Origin: Paenibacillus sp. LHD-117
GTDB lineage: Bacteria; Bacillota; Bacilli; Paenibacillales; Paenibacillaceae
DNA length: 64,000 nucleotides
Reading direction: 5' to 3'
NCBI RefSeq assembly: GCF_030929555.1
Contig: NZ_JAVFVT010000011.1
Location: 62,001-126,000, forward strand
Shown here: positions 7,010 through 16,440 of the stretch, piece after piece
How positions within the stretch are numbered: position 1 is the stretch's first letter
Layout: each line of letters begins with the position of its first letter
Notes under the pieces: generated by a model
Told to the model about the DNA's origin: nothing
Databases searched by the model: none
What the model saw: only the letters and a program-made list of their open reading frames with translations
Position numbers and translations under genes: made by a program

Positions 7010-8011
7010 TTAAAGCTTCATGTTGCTGCTATGTCCCGGCGAGAGCTTCGCGCCCGGATCTACATATACCTTCGCGTTATTGATGGCGGTAGGCGCTTCG
7101 CCGAATCCGACGGCTATGAGCTTCAGTTTGCCCGGATAGGTCGTTATGTCACCCGCGGCGAATATGCCCGGAATGTTCGTCTCCATCCGCGTATCCACGA
7201 CTATGGAACCTCCCTGAATCGTAATGCCCCATTCCGCAATCGGTCCGAGCGAGGATACGAAGCCGAAATTGACGATGACGGCATCGACGTCCAGCTCCGT
7301 CGTTTCATTCGATTTGACATTGGTTAAGGTGACCTTCGTAATGGTTTCGTCGCCGTGAAGCGCCGTAATTTCCGTAGGCGTGACTACGTTGACGCTCGAG
7401 CTCATCAGATTCTCCACGCTATGCTCATGCGCGCGGAATTTATCCCGGCGGTGGATCAGCGTTACGCTTTTCGCGATCGGCTCCAACATGAGCGACCAAT
7501 CGACTGCGGAATCGCCGCCGCCGCTGACGAGTACGCGTTTGTCTTTGAATCGCTGCAAGTCGCCAACGAAATAATGCAGGTTTTTGCCCTCGTATCTAGA
7601 CGCCTCCGGAAGCTCCAGGCGACGCGGCTCGAATGCGCCTACTCCGGCCGTAATGATAACGGCTTTGGCATAATGGACGGTTCGATCGGTCGTAACCTCG
7701 AACAATCGCTCATCCTTTTTCTTTACGTTCACGACTTTCTCTTCGAGGCAAACCTCGGGTTTGAATAAGTCGATCTGTTCCTTCAACCGATCCACCAGCT
7801 CTTGCGCGGTCACTTTGGGGAAGCCGGCGACATCGTATATGTATTTCTCCGGGTATAGCGCGGCAAGCTGGCCGCCGAGCTGCGGCATGCTCTCGATGAT
7901 TTTCACGGACGCTTGGCGCATGCCGCCGTAGAACGCGGCGAACATGCCCGCTGGCCCGCCTCCGATAATCAAAATATCGACCGTAGCCGTTTCGTTTATT
8001 TGCTCAGACAT
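7010..8011 (-). CDS. Ferredoxin/flavodoxin-NADP reductase, thioredoxin-reductase-like (YumC type)
   Basis: 333 residues, the usual length of the type 2 ferredoxin-NADP+ reductases. The FAD-binding motif [16 protein letters not shown] is near the N terminus, the NADPH-binding [11 protein letters not shown] is in the middle, and [14 protein letters not shown] closes the FAD site. The CxxC redox pair of thioredoxin reductase is absent, which separates this family from TrxB. GGAGGTG precedes the ATG. It is divergent from ndh; in B. subtilis the homologous yumB (NDH-2) and yumC are also neighbours. The likely role is supplying or draining electrons between NADPH and small iron-sulfur or flavin carriers. 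Confidence 0.9.
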   Translation of the reverse strand: MSEQINETATVDILIIGGGPAGMFAAFYGGMRQASVKIIESMPQLGGQLAALYPEKYIYDVAGFPKVTAQELVDRLKEQIDLFKPEVCLEEKVVNVKKKDERLFEVTTDRTVHYAKAVIITAGVGAFEPRRLELPEASRYEGKNLHYFVGDLQRFKDKRVLVSGGGDSAVDWSLMLEPIAKSVTLIHRRDKFRAHEHSVENLMSSSVNVVTPTEITALHGDETITKVTLTNVKSNETTELDVDAVIVNFGFVSSLGPIAEWGITIQGGSIVVDTRMETNIPGIFAAGDITTYPGKLKLIAVGFGEAPTAINNAKVYVDPGAKLSPGHSSNMKL

Positions 8012-8144
8012 CTCTGTGCACCTCCATTAATGGACTTTACGAGTTCCATTATAATCCTTTACGCGCAGTCGCGCATCATCGAGTTGCTTCGATAGTGGTC
8101 ATCTCAATTGTACAGTGTTCTAAACATTTTCGTATAATTTACCC

Positions 8145-8244
8145 TTGAACTTTTGTTCAAAAGTCTGTAATATGTCTGATGTATATATGATATGGTTAAG
8201 GGGAAATACGGCGATTGCCGTCGAAATTCCAAGAACGTTCTTGG
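8145..8244. promoter_or_regulatory. Two unexplained perfect palindromes between fnr and ndh
   Basis: TTGAACTTTTGTTCAA (8145-8160) has the GAAC-N4-GTTC spacing of Gram-positive LexA boxes but an atypical centre. CCAAGAACGTTCTTGG (8229-8244) is a 16-bp perfect palindrome. A TATAAT-like hexamer sits at 8133-8138. No gene starts between them, so they may control ndh or the divergent reductase. Confidence 0.4.
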
Positions 8245-8311
8245 CTCCTTTGCATGATATTGGTTATAAGCGCACAGACTACAGCTGATCATCATTCTTT
8301 TTTGTATGGGT

Positions 8312-8336
8312 TTGTGTAATTTTTCACAAGTATAAT
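8312..8336 (+). promoter_or_regulatory. Rex-like operator abutting the ndh -10 element
   Basis: TTGTGTAATTTTTCACAA (8312-8329) matches the Rex consensus TTGTGAA-N4-TTCACAA at all but one fixed position. It touches TATAAT (8331-8336). Rex is the NAD+/NADH-sensing repressor of Gram-positive bacteria and is known to repress ndh in B. subtilis. Confidence 0.8.
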
Positions 8337-8376
8337 TAAACGAAAAAAGAAAACAAGGAATGGATGGGATCCCACA

Positions 8377-9570
8377 ATGAGCAACATACCGAAGATTGTA
8401 ATTCTTGGCGCTGGATACGGCGGCGTGCTGACGGCGCTTCGCTTGCAGAAAGAGCTGAATTATAACGAGGCTGACGTTACGCTGGTCAACAAACATGATT
8501 ACCACTACATCACGACGCATCTGCATATGCCGGCTGCCGGCACGGACAACCCCGAGAACGCGCGCGTTAGCATCTCCAAGCTGATCGACGAGTTCAAAAT
8601 CGACTTCGTCAAATCGACGGTCGTCCAAATCCGCCCTCAGGATAAGAAGGTCATCCTGGAAGACGGAACTCTGTCGTATGACTACCTGGTAATCGGTCTT
8701 GGCGGCGAGCCGGAAACATTCGGTATCCCTGGCCTTGGCGAGCATGCCATGAACATTCGCAGCATTAACTCCGTTCGCCTTATCCGCGAACATATCGAAT
8801 ATCAATTCGCTCGTTACAAACGCGAGCCGCATCGCACGGACTACCTGACATTCGTAGTCGGCGGCGCAGGCTTCACGGGCATCGAGTTCGTCGGCGAACT
8901 GTCCGACCGCATTCCCGAGCTTTGCAAACAATTCGACGTAGATCCTACGCTCGTTAAGATTTACAACATCGAAGCGGCTCCGACGGCATTGCCTGGTTTC
9001 GACCCTGAACTGGTCGAATACGCGATGGACGTTCTCACGAAGAAGGGCGTTACTTTCCGCATCGGCACGGCGATCAAAGAATGCACGCCGGAAGGCGTAG
9101 TCGTAGGCGAAGGCGAAGAAATCAAATCCGCTACTGTCATCTGGACCGGCGGTATCCGCGGCAACCGCTTGATCGAGGAAGCAGGCTTCGAGACGATGCG
9201 CGGACGCGTGAAGGTTGACGAGTTCCTGCGCAGCCCTGGCTCCGAGAACGTGTACATCGTGGGCGACAACTCGCTGATGTTCAACCCGGAAGGCCGTCCT
9301 TACCCGCCGACCGCTCAGATCGCCATGCAACAAGGCGTCGTGTGCGCGCATAACCTGGTGGCGTCGATCCGCAACCAGCCGTTGAAGTCGTTCTCGTTCC
9401 AAAACAAAGGAACGGTAGCGTCCCTAGGCAAAGGCGAAGCGATCGGCATCGCGTTCGGCAAGAAATACAAAGGCCGCGTAGCCGCTTGGCTGAAGAAGGC
9501 TATCGACCTTCGTTACCTGTTCATTATCGGCGGAATTCCGCTTGTACTCCGTAAAGGCAAATTCCTGTAA
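8377..9570 (+). CDS. ndh: Type II NADH dehydrogenase (NDH-2)
   Basis: 397 residues, typical for single-subunit non-proton-pumping NADH:menaquinone oxidoreductases. The FAD-binding motif VILGAGYGGVLTALRL is at the N terminus, the NADH-binding VVGGAGFTGIEFVGEL lies near residue 163, and the quinone-site signature AQIAMQQG is present. The C-terminal stretch (KKAIDLRYLFIIGGIPLVL) is amphipathic and would hold it at the inner membrane face. A Rex-like operator over the promoter implies induction when NADH is high. The next small gene overlaps its stop codon (TAATG), so the two are translationally coupled. Confidence 0.93.
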   Translation: MSNIPKIVILGAGYGGVLTALRLQKELNYNEADVTLVNKHDYHYITTHLHMPAAGTDNPENARVSISKLIDEFKIDFVKSTVVQIRPQDKKVILEDGTLSYDYLVIGLGGEPETFGIPGLGEHAMNIRSINSVRLIREHIEYQFARYKREPHRTDYLTFVVGGAGFTGIEFVGELSDRIPELCKQFDVDPTLVKIYNIEAAPTALPGFDPELVEYAMDVLTKKGVTFRIGTAIKECTPEGVVVGEGEEIKSATVIWTGGIRGNRLIEEAGFETMRGRVKVDEFLRSPGSENVYIVGDNSLMFNPEGRPYPPTAQIAMQQGVVCAHNLVASIRNQPLKSFSFQNKGTVASLGKGEAIGIAFGKKYKGRVAAWLKKAIDLRYLFIIGGIPLVLRKGKFL

Positions 9571-9836
9571 TGCGCCACTGCAGCGTACAAGTCCGGGGCT
9601 TATTGACGAGAGACGAGCTCGATCGTTATAACGCCTTGATCGAAGTCGGATCCTACTTGGAATCGCAGACCCGCTACGATTTGGCTTATACGGTGCAGAA
9701 GGAGATCGACATTCTGATCCTTCCGGCCATCGAGCGGTTGAAGGACAAGAGCCGCGCCCGCGACCGCGCGACCCAGGAATACTTGGAAGCGAAGGAGCGG
9801 GGAGACTCGTTCGAGGATGACGAGGACGAGGATTAA
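9570..9836 (+). CDS. Small acidic-tailed protein coupled to ndh
   Basis: 88 residues, not recognised. The predicted structure is helical: LLTRDELDRYNALIEVGSYL, then a KEIDILILPAIERLKDKSR segment, ending in a strongly acidic tail DSFEDDEDED. No membrane segment or cysteine cluster is present. Its ATG overlaps the ndh stop codon, and a strong terminator follows at 9869. It is therefore made in step with NDH-2, and an accessory or assembly role for the dehydrogenase is a reasonable but untested guess. Confidence 0.6.
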   Translation: MRHCSVQVRGLLTRDELDRYNALIEVGSYLESQTRYDLAYTVQKEIDILILPAIERLKDKSRARDRATQEYLEAKERGDSFEDDEDED

Positions 9837-9868
9837 ATAGGCATTTTACGATGGGAACCTTATATGAG

Positions 9869-9917
9869 ATCCCAAGAAACCATAGGCTGGCGCCTACGTT
9901 TTCTTGGGATTTTTTTG
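9869..9917 (+). terminator. Strong terminator of the ndh operon
   Basis: ATCCCAAGAAA (9869-9879) pairs perfectly with TTTCTTGGGAT (9900-9910), with an inner TAGGC/GCCTA stem, followed by a run of T residues. Confidence 0.9.
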
Positions 9918-10175
9918 TTTAGGCATAGATTTGAATCGATCGTCTTACTTGTTTTTGCGATTTTGTATCGATTGAACCATGACAAATCGAATTCATTCAT
10001 TGTTACAATAGGAATCACGAGCGTTTATTCATTAACGATGAAAAATATATTAAGGAATTCATGAAAAAACAAATGACTATTCGCCGATTACATGTAAAAT
10101 GTGAGGAGAAGGAAAATAAAACGCTGCTCATTTCTTACATTTTGAAAGCGATTTCTTTTTTGGGGAAGGATGAAG
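9918..10175 (+). other. AT-rich leader upstream of the system 1 regulator
   Basis: About 250 bp, clearly richer in A and T than the surroundings, with repeated ATCGAT-like words (for example around 9933 and 9968). No convincing ORF with a ribosome site was found. It presumably holds the promoter for the regulator at 10176, but no -35/-10 pair stands out. Confidence 0.4.
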
Positions 10176-12533
10176 ATGATGATACAGAAATGGCGTTCCA
10201 GGAAAGAAGGAGAAACCTTCCGTCGATCCGTATTCGTAAAGCTGCTGCTCTCGTTCATGTGCATTCTTATGATTCCCGTCGTCATCGGCGCGCTGCTGTA
10301 TGGGAGGATGGAGCAAGCGCTGATCGACAACGCGTACGAATCGAATCAAGCGCTGTTGCAGCAAACCCGCTTAACCGTCGACAGCAGAATGAACGAAGTG
10401 GATCAGCTCACCGCCCAAATCGCATTCGATCCGATGCTCCAGATGTTTCTCTACGAGGAGAACAACCGTTCAAACATCAACAATTATACTTATATCGAGC
10501 TCATCAAAAATTTGAAGCGCTACCGGACACTCAGTCCGTTTATCGACGATTATTTCGTTTATTTGAAGGAATCCGATCGAATTGTCACGACGACGATAAG
10601 GACCGATATGGAAACCTTCTTCCGATATATCAACGAATACCAAAACCGCAGCATCAACGAGATTAGCGAGATGTTATCGAGCTACCATCTAAGAACCTAC
10701 CTGCCTTCCGAGCCGATTCAATACGACCAGATGCGCCGGAATATGATTACGTCGATATCATCCTTGCCTATGGGAGACGACAGCGAAGTCAGAGGTTCTC
10801 TAGTCGTGATGATCGACGAAGCGCAGCTGCTCGGACAACTTCGCAAGTCCGACCACCGCGAGACGGATTTTTATATTTTCGGCTCGGACGGCCAAGTATT
10901 AAGCACGACGGCGCAGCATGCGGATGCGCTCGGCGGCATTGTGCCGAAATTCCGAGGCGGGCAAGGAAATTTCGCGGCGACGATCGGGAATAACGAAATG
11001 ATGATTTCCTACACGAAGTCGAGCCAGAACAATTGGACCTATGTCTCCGTCATTCCCAAACCGATCGTTCTGGCCAAAGTTCACGAGACCAAAACGCTTG
11101 CGATGCTGCTCGTGCTGCTGTGCATGGCAGGCGGACTTGCCGTTGCCTACTATTTGGCATACAAAAACCATAGGCCGATCCGCGAGTTGATCCATGCCAT
11201 CCTGCAGGGCAAAAACATGACCGGCATCCAGATCCGAAATGAATTCGCCTTCATCAAAAACGAGCTGCTATCGTCGATCGTCGAAGAGAAGCAGATGCGC
11301 GGCAAAATCTCGCAGCAAAAGCCGGTTATTCAATCGGACTTTATTTCACGCCTGATGAAAGGGTATGTCGATACCGCGAAACTGACGGACAAAGACTACC
11401 TGTTCATGGACGTGTCGCTTCCGCATCCGCATTACGGGGTTGTCCTCCTGCAAATCGACGATTGTCACAATTTCATTCAAGACGATTCGGAGCGGGAATG
11501 GACGCTTATGCGGTTCATCTTGATCAATCTGAGCAACGAGCTACTGCAGAGCAACGGCTACGCGATCGAGATGGAACGGGACCGCGTAGGCATTCTGCTT
11601 AATGTTGCTGAGCCAAGCGCGGAAGAAGGCAACGAGCTGGACCGCGTGCTGAAAGCGATCAAAAGCCAGATGGAGTCGAAATTCCGTACGTCGATCACGG
11701 TGGCCGTCAGCGGCATGAAGGCGGATTTGGAGCAAATAGCGGTTGCCTATGGTGAAGCGGTTACGGCTCTCGAATACAAGCTGCTTCGGGAGCAGCGCGA
11801 CATTATGTATTACGACTCGGTCAAGAATGCCGAACATCATTATTTCTATTATTCGCTTGAAACCGAAGCGCAGCTGATGAATTACGCCAAGAGCGGGGAT
11901 TACGGGAGCGTCGCGAAAGTACTGGACCATGTCTTTGAAATCAACTTCCAGACGAGATCGATCTCGCCGGAGATGGGCAAATGCCTGTTCTCCGAGCTGA
12001 TCAGCACGGTGCTGAAGCTGTTTAATGCGTTAGGCATGGACGAAAAGCCGTTCTTCGACGGGGAAAGCGACCCGTTCAAATATATGGCCCGGATCGGCTC
12101 GACGGAGAAAATGAGCGAGGCGCTGAAGCGGCTGTACGGGTCGATCTGCGAGAAGGTAGCCGGCGAACGAAGCGATCACAGCGATGTGCTTGCCGCCAAA
12201 ATCCGGCAGTACATCGAAAACCATTTTGCAAGCAACGAGCTTAGCCTGACAACGATCGCCGACCATATCGGACTTAATCCATCCTATCTGTCCACCTTCT
12301 ACAAGAAACAAAGCGGTCACAACGTCACGGAATATATTACGGCGCTGCGAATGAAAGAAGCGAAGGCTCTTCTCTCGGACAGCGATCTGACTGTAACCCA
12401 AATCGCGTTGAAGGTCGGCTTCGCAAGCGACATCGGTTTGATCCGCGTGTTCAAGAAAGCGGAAGGCGTTACGCCGGGCAAATACAGGGAAATTTTGCAG
12501 AACAACGGGCATGATAACGAGGCCGTTCTATAG
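10176..12533 (+). CDS. Membrane-bound AraC-type regulator of carbohydrate uptake
   Basis: About 785 residues. A first membrane segment (about 22-42, VFVKLLLSFMCILMIPVVIG) is followed by an extracellular sensor region (about 45-305) and a second membrane segment (LAMLLVLLCMAGGLAVAYYL). A cytoplasmic linker leads to a C-terminal AraC DNA-binding domain (about 680-780). The latter has both helix-turn-helix units, NELSLTTIADHIGLNPSYLS and LTVTQIALKVGFASDIGLIR. This one-component layout is common in Paenibacillus beside ABC sugar transporters and links an outside sugar signal directly to transcription. Three ATG codons cluster at 10170-10181; GGGAAGG at 10163-10169 favours 10176 or 10179. The lplA-like operon it probably controls begins 177 bp downstream. 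Confidence 0.87.
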   Translation: MMIQKWRSRKEGETFRRSVFVKLLLSFMCILMIPVVIGALLYGRMEQALIDNAYESNQALLQQTRLTVDSRMNEVDQLTAQIAFDPMLQMFLYEENNRSNINNYTYIELIKNLKRYRTLSPFIDDYFVYLKESDRIVTTTIRTDMETFFRYINEYQNRSINEISEMLSSYHLRTYLPSEPIQYDQMRRNMITSISSLPMGDDSEVRGSLVVMIDEAQLLGQLRKSDHRETDFYIFGSDGQVLSTTAQHADALGGIVPKFRGGQGNFAATIGNNEMMISYTKSSQNNWTYVSVIPKPIVLAKVHETKTLAMLLVLLCMAGGLAVAYYLAYKNHRPIRELIHAILQGKNMTGIQIRNEFAFIKNELLSSIVEEKQMRGKISQQKPVIQSDFISRLMKGYVDTAKLTDKDYLFMDVSLPHPHYGVVLLQIDDCHNFIQDDSEREWTLMRFILINLSNELLQSNGYAIEMERDRVGILLNVAEPSAEEGNELDRVLKAIKSQMESKFRTSITVAVSGMKADLEQIAVAYGEAVTALEYKLLREQRDIMYYDSVKNAEHHYFYYSLETEAQLMNYAKSGDYGSVAKVLDHVFEINFQTRSISPEMGKCLFSELISTVLKLFNALGMDEKPFFDGESDPFKYMARIGSTEKMSEALKRLYGSICEKVAGERSDHSDVLAAKIRQYIENHFASNELSLTTIADHIGLNPSYLSTFYKKQSGHNVTEYITALRMKEAKALLSDSDLTVTQIALKVGFASDIGLIRVFKKAEGVTPGKYREILQNNGHDNEAVL

Positions 12534-12710
12534 AAAAGTAGGTGAATCTAGATAAACGATAGCTTGAAATCTGATTTTCGAATAGCCATTCTAACAGGTT
12601 CGCCGTATCCAATAAATCACTCTCCGTCTACGATGAAATCAGCAAGCCGATGGGCTGCTGAAAACAAGATTTGAACCAACAATTTTCATTGAGAGGGGAT
12701 TGCATCGCTT

Positions 12711-14330
12711 ATGAAGAGAAGAAAAGGGCTGTTATCGATTCTGCTTTCCTTCGTCGCCGTATCCGTACTGCTTGCCGGCTGCTCGGGCGGCAGCAACACG
12801 CCGGGTAATTCGGAAGCAACGAACGCGCCGAAGGAGTCCAAGGCACCGGAGGAAGCGGGGCCGGTCGAATTCCCGGAATCGATGTCGTATTGGGTGCAGC
12901 TGAATCCGAACGCGGCTGCGACGATGGCGAACCTGGGCGAGAGCAAAATTTATCAGCAAATGGAGAAGGTTACGGGCACTAAGGTGACGTGGACGCATCC
13001 ATCGGGCGAAGGCGCCCAGATCGAAGAACAGTTCAATCTGATGCTCGCCTCCAAGAAGCTGCCCGACGTCATCGAGCGCAACTGGCTGACCGTCTCCCGC
13101 GGTCCGGACGACGCAATCAAGTCCGGCACGATTCTTCGCCTCAACGAGCTGATCGAGGAGCATGCGCCTAATCTTACGAGTTATTTGAACGAACATCCCG
13201 AAATCAAGAAGATGATCATGACCGACGAAGGCAACATTTATACATTCCCGTTCATTCGCGGCCACGAGAAACTGATGGTGTTCTTCGGTCCGATTCTACG
13301 GAAGGACTTGCTGGACAAGACCGGTCTGCCGGTTCCCGAAACCATCGACGAATGGGAGAAAACCCTCGAAGCGATGAAGGAGCTGAATAACGGCGAACCT
13401 CCTTTCGTTCAGACGATAGCGAACATTAAAGTCGGCAACGCGTTTATTGGCGCATTCGGCATTCCGCTCGAATTCTACAACGATAACGGGACGATCAAAT
13501 ACGGTTCGATGCAGCCGGAATACAAGGAGTTCCTGACGGTCATGAACCGCTGGTACGAAAAAGGACTGCTGGATCCGGACTTCGCCGCTATGGATTCGAA
13601 GCTGATGGATTCGAAGGTCACGACAGGCAAGACGGCCGCGTTCGTCAGCTATACGGGAAGCGGCATCGGCAAATACATGGGTCTCATGAAAGACGATCCG
13701 AGCTTCCAACTGATCTCGACGCCGTATCCAACCCTCAACAAAGGCGAGAACGCCGTATGGGGACAACGCGACTTCCCTTACACGGGAATTGGCGCGGCCA
13801 TCACGACGGCGGCCAAAAATCCGGAGCAAATCGTCAAATGGCTGGACTATGCGTACGGACCGGAAGGGCATAATCTATTCAACTTCGGCGTCGAAGGCGA
13901 AAGCTTTACGGTCGTGGACAACAAACCAACCTATACCGACGTTATTATGAAAAATCCGAACGACCTGCCGATCACGCAAGCGATGGCGCAATATATTCGC
14001 GCCAGCTACAACGGCCCGTTCATCCAGGATCCTGGTTATATCGAGCAGTACCTGGAGCTGCCCGCGCAGAAGGAAGCGCTCGTGAACTGGGAGAAAGCGA
14101 CTACGGCGATGATGAAGCCCCTTACGACGCCAAACGCCGAAGAAGGCCGCAAGATTGCCTCCATCATGACCGACCTGAACGTGTACCATGAGGAAATGAT
14201 GCTCAAATTCATCATGGGCACGGAACCGCTCGAGAAATTCGACGAGTACGTCGAGACGCTCAAAGCAATGGGAATCGAAGAAGTGATCAAGCTTGAGCAA
14301 GCTGCGTTGGAGCGTTTCTTGAAGAGGTAG
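12711..14330 (+). CDS. Sugar ABC transporter solute-binding lipoprotein (system 1)
   Basis: 539 residues with a lipoprotein signal peptide ending in LLAGC, so the mature protein is lipid-anchored outside the membrane. The rest is a large LplA-type periplasmic-binding-protein fold with typical segments KKLPDVIERNW, YEKGLLDPDF and GKTAAFVSYTG. It would capture an oligosaccharide and pass it to the permeases encoded next. GAGAGGGGA precedes the start, at a somewhat long spacing. A 9-bp GC hairpin follows directly, before the permease genes. The substrate cannot be deduced. Confidence 0.9.
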   Translation: MKRRKGLLSILLSFVAVSVLLAGCSGGSNTPGNSEATNAPKESKAPEEAGPVEFPESMSYWVQLNPNAAATMANLGESKIYQQMEKVTGTKVTWTHPSGEGAQIEEQFNLMLASKKLPDVIERNWLTVSRGPDDAIKSGTILRLNELIEEHAPNLTSYLNEHPEIKKMIMTDEGNIYTFPFIRGHEKLMVFFGPILRKDLLDKTGLPVPETIDEWEKTLEAMKELNNGEPPFVQTIANIKVGNAFIGAFGIPLEFYNDNGTIKYGSMQPEYKEFLTVMNRWYEKGLLDPDFAAMDSKLMDSKVTTGKTAAFVSYTGSGIGKYMGLMKDDPSFQLISTPYPTLNKGENAVWGQRDFPYTGIGAAITTAAKNPEQIVKWLDYAYGPEGHNLFNFGVEGESFTVVDNKPTYTDVIMKNPNDLPITQAMAQYIRASYNGPFIQDPGYIEQYLELPAQKEALVNWEKATTAMMKPLTTPNAEEGRKIASIMTDLNVYHEEMMLKFIMGTEPLEKFDEYVETLKAMGIEEVIKLEQAALERFLKR

Positions 14331-14336
14331 AAATAA

Positions 14337-14375
14337 GTCCGCGCCGGGCAGGACATGCGCTCGCACGGCGCGGAC
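14337..14375 (+). other. Intercistronic hairpin between binding protein and permease
   Basis: GTCCGCGCC (14337-14345) pairs perfectly with GGCGCGGAC (14367-14375), without a T-run. Such hairpins after binding-protein genes often protect the upstream mRNA or attenuate the permease genes. Confidence 0.6.
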
Positions 14376-14407
14376 GATTCTAGCGGGTGACAGGAAGGAG
14401 TATGGCT

Positions 14408-15379
14408 ATGGCGGTCATCGGAACAGAGAAAACATCGGCACCAATCGGCGGGTCCGGCCTCCGCATGAGCTTCGGACAACGAGCGAAAAAGGATTTTGCG
14501 AAAAACAAACTCATTTATTTGATGTTAAGTCCGGCAATCATTTATTTTATCGTTTTCCATTACGGGCCTATGTACGGCATGCAGATCGCATTTAAGGATT
14601 TTGCCATCAATCTCGGAATCGGCGGAAGCCCTTGGACGGGCTTCGATAATTTCACGGAGTTTTTCTCCAGCTTTTATTTCGGACGTATTCTGGTGAATAC
14701 GTTGCTGCTCAGCCTGTACAGCTTGATCTTCGCGTTCCCCGCGGGCATCGTGCTCGCCCTGCTGCTGAACGAGGTAAGGAAGAGCTGGTTCAAGCGTTCG
14801 GTGCAGACGATTACGTACATGCCGCACTTCGTGTCGCTCGTCGTCGTCGTGGGCATCATGTTCGACTTCCTGGCAAGAGACGGGCTCGTCAATAACTTGT
14901 TGACTTCGGTGTTCGGCACCGAACCGATCGCTTTCATGAGGGAAGCCGATTGGTTTAGAACCTTGTATATCAGCTCCGGCATATGGCAAAACATCGGTTG
15001 GAGCTCCATCATATTCCTGGCGGCCATCTCGACGATCGATCCGTCCATCTACGAAGCTGCCAAAATCGACGGCGCGAGCCGTTGGAAACAAACGCTGAAC
15101 GTCACGATCCCCGGCATCGCGCCGACGATCATCATTTTGTTGATCTTGAACATCGGGCACATGTTATCGGTCGGCAACGAAAAAATTCTGCTCATGTACA
15201 ACCCGATCACGTATTCCACCGCCGATGTCATCGGCACGTATACGTACCGGAAGGGCATATTGGAAACCAACTACAGCTATGCGGCGGCTGTCGGCATGTT
15301 TAATGCGATCATCAGCTTCACGCTGCTGATCGTCGCGAACGCCATCTCGCGGAAGACAAGCGAAACTAAACTATGGTAA
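14408..15379 (+). CDS. ABC transporter permease, LplB type (system 1)
   Basis: 323 residues and six predicted membrane helices. The cytoplasmic EAA loop is visible as YEAAKIDGASRWKQTLNVTIP, the ATPase contact point of CUT1 sugar permeases. The start at 14408 is preferred because AGGAAGGAG (14392-14400) is 7 bp away; in-frame ATG and GTG codons just upstream are too close to it. It sits between the binding-protein gene and a second permease, giving a lplA-lplB-lplC order without an ATPase gene. Systems of this type normally share an MsmX-like ATPase encoded elsewhere. Confidence 0.9.
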   Translation: MAVIGTEKTSAPIGGSGLRMSFGQRAKKDFAKNKLIYLMLSPAIIYFIVFHYGPMYGMQIAFKDFAINLGIGGSPWTGFDNFTEFFSSFYFGRILVNTLLLSLYSLIFAFPAGIVLALLLNEVRKSWFKRSVQTITYMPHFVSLVVVVGIMFDFLARDGLVNNLLTSVFGTEPIAFMREADWFRTLYISSGIWQNIGWSSIIFLAAISTIDPSIYEAAKIDGASRWKQTLNVTIPGIAPTIIILLILNIGHMLSVGNEKILLMYNPITYSTADVIGTYTYRKGILETNYSYAAAVGMFNAIISFTLLIVANAISRKTSETKLW

Positions 15380-15391
15380 GGAGAATGGTCT

Positions 15392-16267
15392 ATGAAGCAG
15401 ACGACCGGTGAACGCGTATTCGGAGTGTTTAACATCGCTCTTCTCGTCGCGTTATCCTTAGCATCGTTATACCCACTCGTATTCGTACTGTTCGCGTCGT
15501 TCAGCGATCCGGGGCAGCTTGTTCAGACGAGGGGAATTCTGCTTGCGCCGAAAGGATTTACGTTCGACGCCTACAAAATGGTATTTTTGAATCCATCGAT
15601 CGGCACGGCTTATCTGAATACGTTGTTTTATGTCATCGTGGGAACGTCCATCAACATTTTTCTTTCGTCGATGGCGGCTTACGGGCTTTCGAGACGGGAC
15701 GTGTTGTGGAAAAATGCGATTATGTTCATGATCACGTTCACGATGTTTTTCGAAGGCGGGCTTATTCCATCGTTCCTGTTGATCAATGAGCTGGGCATGC
15801 TGGATACCCGCTGGGCGATCATCATTCCGTCGGCGATCAGCGCGTTTAACTTGATCATCATGCGGACGGCGTTCCAGGCCGTGCCGCCCGAGCTTGAGGA
15901 ATCGGCGAAGCTGGACGGCGCGAACGACTTCCGCATCTGCTGGGCCGTCGTGTTCCCGTTATCGCTGCCGGTCATTGCGGTCATGCTGTTGTTCTACGGT
16001 GTATCGCACTGGAATTCGTGGTTCTCGGCGATGATCTATTTGCAGGACCGCGGCTTGTTCCCGCTCCAGCTGATTCTGCGCGAAATACTGATCGTGAACG
16101 ACACAAACAGCATGATGACGGACGTCAGCTCGGGCGACCAGATGCCGATTGGGGAGACGATCAAATACGCGACGATTATCGTGGCGACCGTTCCGATTCT
16201 GTGCGTGTATCCGTTCTTGCAGAAGTATTTCGTGAAGGGTGTCATGATTGGGGCGGTGAAGGGGTAA
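15392..16267 (+). CDS. ABC transporter permease, LplC/YtcP type (system 1)
   Basis: 291 residues with six membrane helices. The EAA loop reads LEESAKLDGANDFRICWAVVFP, and the protein ends in the usual FVKGVMIGAVKG. It pairs with the preceding LplB-type protein to form the translocation channel. TAAGGAGA, overlapping the previous stop codon, provides the ribosome site, so the two permeases are tightly coupled. It is the last gene of the system 1 operon. Confidence 0.9.
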   Translation: MKQTTGERVFGVFNIALLVALSLASLYPLVFVLFASFSDPGQLVQTRGILLAPKGFTFDAYKMVFLNPSIGTAYLNTLFYVIVGTSINIFLSSMAAYGLSRRDVLWKNAIMFMITFTMFFEGGLIPSFLLINELGMLDTRWAIIIPSAISAFNLIIMRTAFQAVPPELEESAKLDGANDFRICWAVVFPLSLPVIAVMLLFYGVSHWNSWFSAMIYLQDRGLFPLQLILREILIVNDTNSMMTDVSSGDQMPIGETIKYATIIVATVPILCVYPFLQKYFVKGVMIGAVKG

Positions 16268-16348
16268 GGATTTGGCGTTTTACGGGGGTGTGCCAAACGC
16301 GGGATGCGGGCTCCAGCGTTGGTGATCGTTTAAGTTCGGCTCGAAGAC

Positions 16349-16440
16349 GCGGGGTATGGCCTCCGGCCGCTGTTAAACCTTGTGTTCCCTTCATTAGACG
16401 AAAGGTAGGAACACAAGGTTTAAAGGCGGACGTAAACTCC
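16349..16440 (+). repeat. 92-bp dispersed hairpin element, copy 1
   Basis: It runs from GCGGGGTATGGCCTCCGGCC to AAGGCGGACGTAAACTCC. The core AACCTTGTGTTCC (about 16376-16388) pairs perfectly with GGAACACAAGGTT. A second copy of the same length lies inverted at 60288-60379. Confidence 0.8.

Noticed and set aside
8145..8160. LexA (SOS) box
   Set aside because: GAAC-N4-GTTC spacing is right, but the central and outer bases deviate from the Gram-positive consensus and no SOS gene is adjacent, so it is listed only as an unexplained palindrome.
8104..9402. 432-residue open frame antisense to ndh
   Set aside because: It would cross the Rex operator and most of ndh and has no domain or ribosome site.
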